DNA of 5,698 nucleotides. Origin: Porphyromonas sp. Its GTDB lineage: Bacteria > Bacteroidota > Bacteroidia > Bacteroidales > Porphyromonadaceae. Positions 4,902 through 5,698 of the stretch are shown piece after piece (the stretch's first letter is position 1; the number at the start of each line of letters is the position of its first letter). The position numbers were made by a program, and so were the translations under genes. The stretch is from contig RBKG01000114.1 of assembly GCA_003640335.1 (NCBI GenBank), positions 1 to 5,698 of the forward strand, in the 5' to 3' direction. A model generated the notes under the pieces. The model did no database searches and was not told where the DNA came from. It saw only the letters and a list, made by a program, of their open reading frames with translations.

Positions 4902-4983
4902 TTAGTAGGCAAGTACTTTCTCTGATAGATGTTTCCAGCTCAATATATCGTTACAGATTTGGTTCCAATGCAGAGCTACTTGG
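4902..4983 (-). other. Stranded alternative 3' end of the recombinase gene
   Basis: If the element is closed into a circle at the 14-bp core, the recombinase frame passes through the core into this segment. Codon 525 becomes GCC (still Ala), then 26 open codons follow, starting QVALHWNQI and ending SEKVLAY, before TAA at 4904-4902. The circular form would encode 551 aa instead of 536. A random 26-codon run stays open about 29 percent of the time, so frame continuity alone is modest evidence. Its position exactly at the far attachment site makes the reading attractive. Confidence 0.55.
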
Positions 4984-4997
4984 GCTACCAAGAAAGA
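4984..4997 (+). repeat. Attachment core, right (attR)
   Basis: An identical copy of the 14 bp at 42-55, followed by a terminator hairpin of the kind expected behind a tRNA. It marks the right end of the element. The 20 bases to its left show no T-arm or acceptor structure, so the tRNA is intact only at the left end. Confidence 0.85.
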
Positions 4998-5001
4998 TTT
5001 C

Positions 5002-5024
5002 AGAGGTTCTTCGGAACCTTTTTT
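5002..5024 (+). terminator. Original tRNA-fMet terminator, displaced by the element
   Basis: AGGTTC (5004-5009), loop TTCG, GAACCT (5014-5019) and a T run to 5024 form a textbook intrinsic terminator with a stable C(UUCG)G tetraloop. Two outer pairs, one of them G-U, extend the stem. In the uninterrupted chromosome it would lie about 12 bases after the tRNA CCA. No other plus-strand gene precedes it here. Confidence 0.82.
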
Positions 5025-5072
5025 GTTTAGGAACACCCTACAAAGTGCGCTGATTAACTACAAAATAGATAT

Positions 5073-5230
5073 TTATCGCTCAAGGCAAGATACTTCTGTC
5101 TCAAGCCTACGAGATTCTTCGTCAAAGCGAGCCTGAGCGGAGTCTTTATCGTCATAGAATTCTGACTTCGTTTCAACATAATTACCCAAGCCAAAGGCTT
5201 TGTAGTAGACAACTTGATATCTATTATCAT
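5073..5230 (-). pseudogene. Small acidic protein gene with a frameshift at its start
   Basis: A minus-strand frame from 5237 to the TAA at 5075-5073 encodes a soluble, acidic protein-like sequence containing RYQVVYYKAFGLGNYVETKS and SAQARFDEESRRLETE. It has no ATG, GTG or TTG at its beginning and is closed upstream by TAG (5240-5238). Just ahead, AGGAG (5239-5235) and ATG (5230-5228) form a good initiation site, but in the frame one base off. Restoring one base after the ATG would give a 52-aa protein, MDNRYQVV onward. I therefore read it as a recently inactivated host gene, or a sequence error at that site. The family is not recognised. It is the first gene right of the displaced tRNA terminator and converges on it. 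Confidence 0.55.
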
Positions 5231-5299
5231 CTAACTCCTACAACTCAAGCGAGGCATGTGTTTAATCAACCCACCTAACCCCAACCTATGCCGTAAATA

Positions 5300-5546
5300 T
5301 CATTCATTAATCAGTGTTACTTTAGGGATGTTTGAGTGGTGATTATTTACTACTTCTTTGGCAACTTTACCATTCTCAATAAGCGCTGCCATGAATAGCC
5401 ATTTTCATTCGGTCTAATATCATTAGAGCTAAACTCTTTGTCGACTAGTAGTTATTGAGTATATTCATATATATCCCTTTATATCTTTCCGATTGATACG
5501 GATATTTCAAGGTCATATTTAAAACCATATCTGCATGCTTTTTCAT
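5300..5546 (-). pseudogene. Decayed ~80-codon gene in three frames
   Basis: Three protein-like pieces follow one another on the minus strand. The first starts at ATG 5546 and runs to NILNNY before TAG (5447-5445). The second begins with LLVDKEFSSNDIRPN at about 5451 and runs to about 5385, its frame closing at 5350. The third contains LIENGKVAKEVVNNH and ends with TLINE at TGA 5302-5300. Each junction needs a shift of -1, that is, one lost base. Joined, they give one soluble protein of about 80 residues with no family I recognise. A -10 box six bases before the ATG indicates the gene was once expressed. The long intact genes in the element argue against general sequencing error. Confidence 0.5.
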
Positions 5547-5552
5547 TATTTT

Positions 5553-5561
5553 ATTGTATCA
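5553..5561 (-). promoter_or_regulatory. Extended -10 promoter of the decayed gene
   Basis: TGATACAAT (5561-5553) is an extended -10 with one mismatch to TATAAT. Six bases separate it from the ATG at 5546, the same close spacing as at the NYN gene, implying a leaderless mRNA. No -35 is evident. Between this box and 5649 I see no gene. Confidence 0.45.
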
Positions 5562-5649
5562 AATTTATATTCAAGAGTGAGTTTGTAAAAGTTTGTAAAT
5601 AGTTCTCAGATAGAGTTTTACCATCAAAAGGTAATTCAAAAGCGTATTA

Positions 5650-5698
5650 TTAGCGTATAGCACGAGATGCCGCAACTCGAATTGCTTCACTCCAACTT
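5650..5698 (-). CDS. C-terminal end of a gene entering from the right (partial)
   Basis: The last 15 codons encode SWSEAIRVAASRAIR, followed by two tandem TAA stops (5652-5650 and 5649-5647). The amphipathic, Ala/Arg-rich ending and the double stop make a true gene end plausible. The length is too short to name a family, and a competing open frame across the same bases cannot be excluded. Confidence 0.4.
   Translation of the reverse strand, partial: SWSEAIRVAASRAIR

Larger units (their letters stand above)
42..4983. mobile_element. Integrated mobile element (~4.94 kb) in the tRNA-fMet 3' end
   Basis: The element is delimited by a 14-bp direct repeat, GCTACCAAGAAAGA, at 42-55 and 4984-4997. 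The left copy is the end of the tRNA; the right copy is followed by a typical tRNA-type terminator. One recombination unit is 4942 bp. It carries a serine recombinase at its left end reading toward the core, a 73-aa and a 201-aa gene upstream of it, a membrane protein, a NYN-domain protein and at least one structured RNA. No replication initiator, relaxase, capsid or conjugation gene is recognisable, so it would be a satellite, a cryptic integrative element, or one that replicates by an unrecognised protein. The boundaries are inferred from the repeat and the recombinase reading frame. Confidence 0.85.

Noticed and set aside
119..4968. GGTTCCAA shared at 119-126 and 4961-4968
   Set aside because: Eight bases at different distances from the two cores; probably chance.
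5054..5230. Frame from the ATG at 5230 (MIIDIKLSTTK onward, 58 codons) with a good Shine-Dalgarno site
   Set aside because: Its composition looks like a shifted frame; the neighbouring frame gives a much more protein-like sequence, so a frameshift after the ATG is preferred.
5571..5696. 41-codon frame (VGVKQFELR...) over the right edge
   Set aside because: It competes with the frame ending SEAIRVAASRAIR plus double stop; its Leu/Tyr-rich tail over an AT-rich gap looks non-coding.

Overview
The window holds a complete small integrated mobile element of about 4.94 kb, flanked by bacterial chromosome. The left edge (1-48) is the 3' half of an initiator tRNA-fMet gene with encoded CCA. A 14-bp sequence at the 3' end of that tRNA (42-55) recurs as a direct repeat at 4984-4997, beside a strong UUCG-loop terminator that looks like the tRNA's original one. 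These repeats are read as the attL and attR cores. The organism is a bacterium with moderate to low GC, TATAAT-type promoters, UGA used as a stop and several apparently leaderless genes. This would suit a Patescibacteria/Saccharibacteria-like host, but that assignment is inference.

Inside the element all recognised protein genes lie on the minus strand. In transcription order they are: a NYN-domain (LabA-like) putative RNase (4771-4022); a three-helix membrane protein with an external calcium-loop motif (3672-2767) behind a long, highly structured leader (about 3858-3673); an unrecognised 201-aa protein (2450-1845); a 73-aa small protein (1790-1569); and a large serine recombinase (1615-5) that overlaps the 73-aa gene. 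One probable small transcript runs on the plus strand (about 3959-4015), from a TTGACA promoter to an intrinsic terminator.

The recombinase reading frame runs across the attachment core and ends in the anticodon loop of the host tRNA, so its last 11 residues are antisense tRNA. If the element is rejoined in silico as a circle, the frame instead continues for 26 other codons found at the far end (4982-4902). attP therefore appears to lie inside the integrase gene, and integration would exchange its C-terminus. The element also brings a replacement terminator (51-82) for the tRNA it separates from its own.

The most striking non-coding object is the leader at 3709-3858. It has a 13-bp hairpin, a GAAA-capped hairpin, a further hairpin and a 12-bp crossing (pseudoknot) helix. 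Several helices are continuous only on the minus strand, where G-U pairs replace A-C mismatches, so it is probably a real RNA of that strand.

Right of attR (5000-5698) the chromosome carries decayed minus-strand genes: a ~52-codon gene and a ~80-codon gene broken by apparent single-base losses, and the last codons of a gene entering from the right.
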